Assembly (NCBI GenBank): GCA_029204225.1
Contig: CM055107.1
Location: 43,443,507-43,507,506, forward strand
DNA: 64,000 nt
Direction of reading: 5' to 3'
Origin: Diphasiastrum complanatum
Lineage: Eukaryota > Streptophyta > Lycopodiopsida > Lycopodiales > Lycopodiaceae
Positions 63,976 to 64,000 of this stretch are shown piece by piece. The notes beneath the pieces were generated by a model. The model was given only the letters and a program-made list of their open reading frames with translations, searched no databases and was not told the DNA's origin. Both the position numbers and the translations under genes were made by a program. How positions within the stretch are numbered: position 1 is the first letter of the stretch; every line of letters starts with the position of its first letter.

Positions 63976-64000
63976 GCATTTAGCTCCACCCTGAACTGGA

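Overview
This is a repeat-dominated stretch of plant nuclear DNA. Almost all recognisable coding sequence belongs to LTR retrotransposons of the Ty3/gypsy and Ty1/copia superfamilies. Most are broken by stops, frameshifts, deletions, nesting or inversion. Small amounts of LINE, tRNA-derived SINE and TRIM (miniature LTR element) sequence are also present. The base is AT-rich with many (GA/CT)n tracts, no operon-like gene packing, and plant-type tRNA-Met primer binding sites. The sequence fits a large-genome land plant. Fern or gymnosperm is my guess from the repeat load and is not proven.

Layout. 1-7.2 kb: a 5'-truncated gypsy element (RT, RNase H, integrase, 358-bp LTR) sits in the integrase end of a second gypsy element. 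It is followed by a copia RT/RNase H remnant with its 441-bp LTR, a LINE RT scrap and an old copia fragment. 9.57-15.84 kb: a full-length LTR element on the minus strand with no visible RT or integrase, carrying unfamiliar ORFs. 17.68-26.57 kb: a minus-strand copia element with a 5-bp target duplication (GCCAA). Its gag is split by a younger gypsy element (TSD AAATC) whose entire pol segment is inverted and itself carries an 86-bp SINE with a 14-bp TSD. 26.6-35 kb: mostly gene-free, with a second SINE copy, a copia LTR scrap, an unidentified ORF, a TRIM-like array with a tRNA-like LTR, and a strong palindrome. 35.9-42.1 kb: a mosaic of copia pieces, two more copies of the 9.6-kb element family and a captured fragment of S-adenosylmethionine synthetase.

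42.06-43.23 kb and 62.17-63.99 kb are two copies of one segmental duplication. Each carries an intact 157-codon single-C2-domain protein gene on the minus strand with conserved promoter features. They are the only convincing intact host genes. Between them lie a TRIM (44.75-45.39 kb), a small copia remnant (45.4-47.4 kb), a plus-strand copia element (about 47.4-55.86 kb) split by a nested minus-strand copia (49.18-54.07 kb), and a degraded minus-strand gypsy remnant between two ~300-bp repeats (56.04-60.13 kb).

No rRNA gene, functional tRNA gene or CRISPR array was seen. The window is best read as a layered insertion history, with the C2 gene pair as the surviving host loci.
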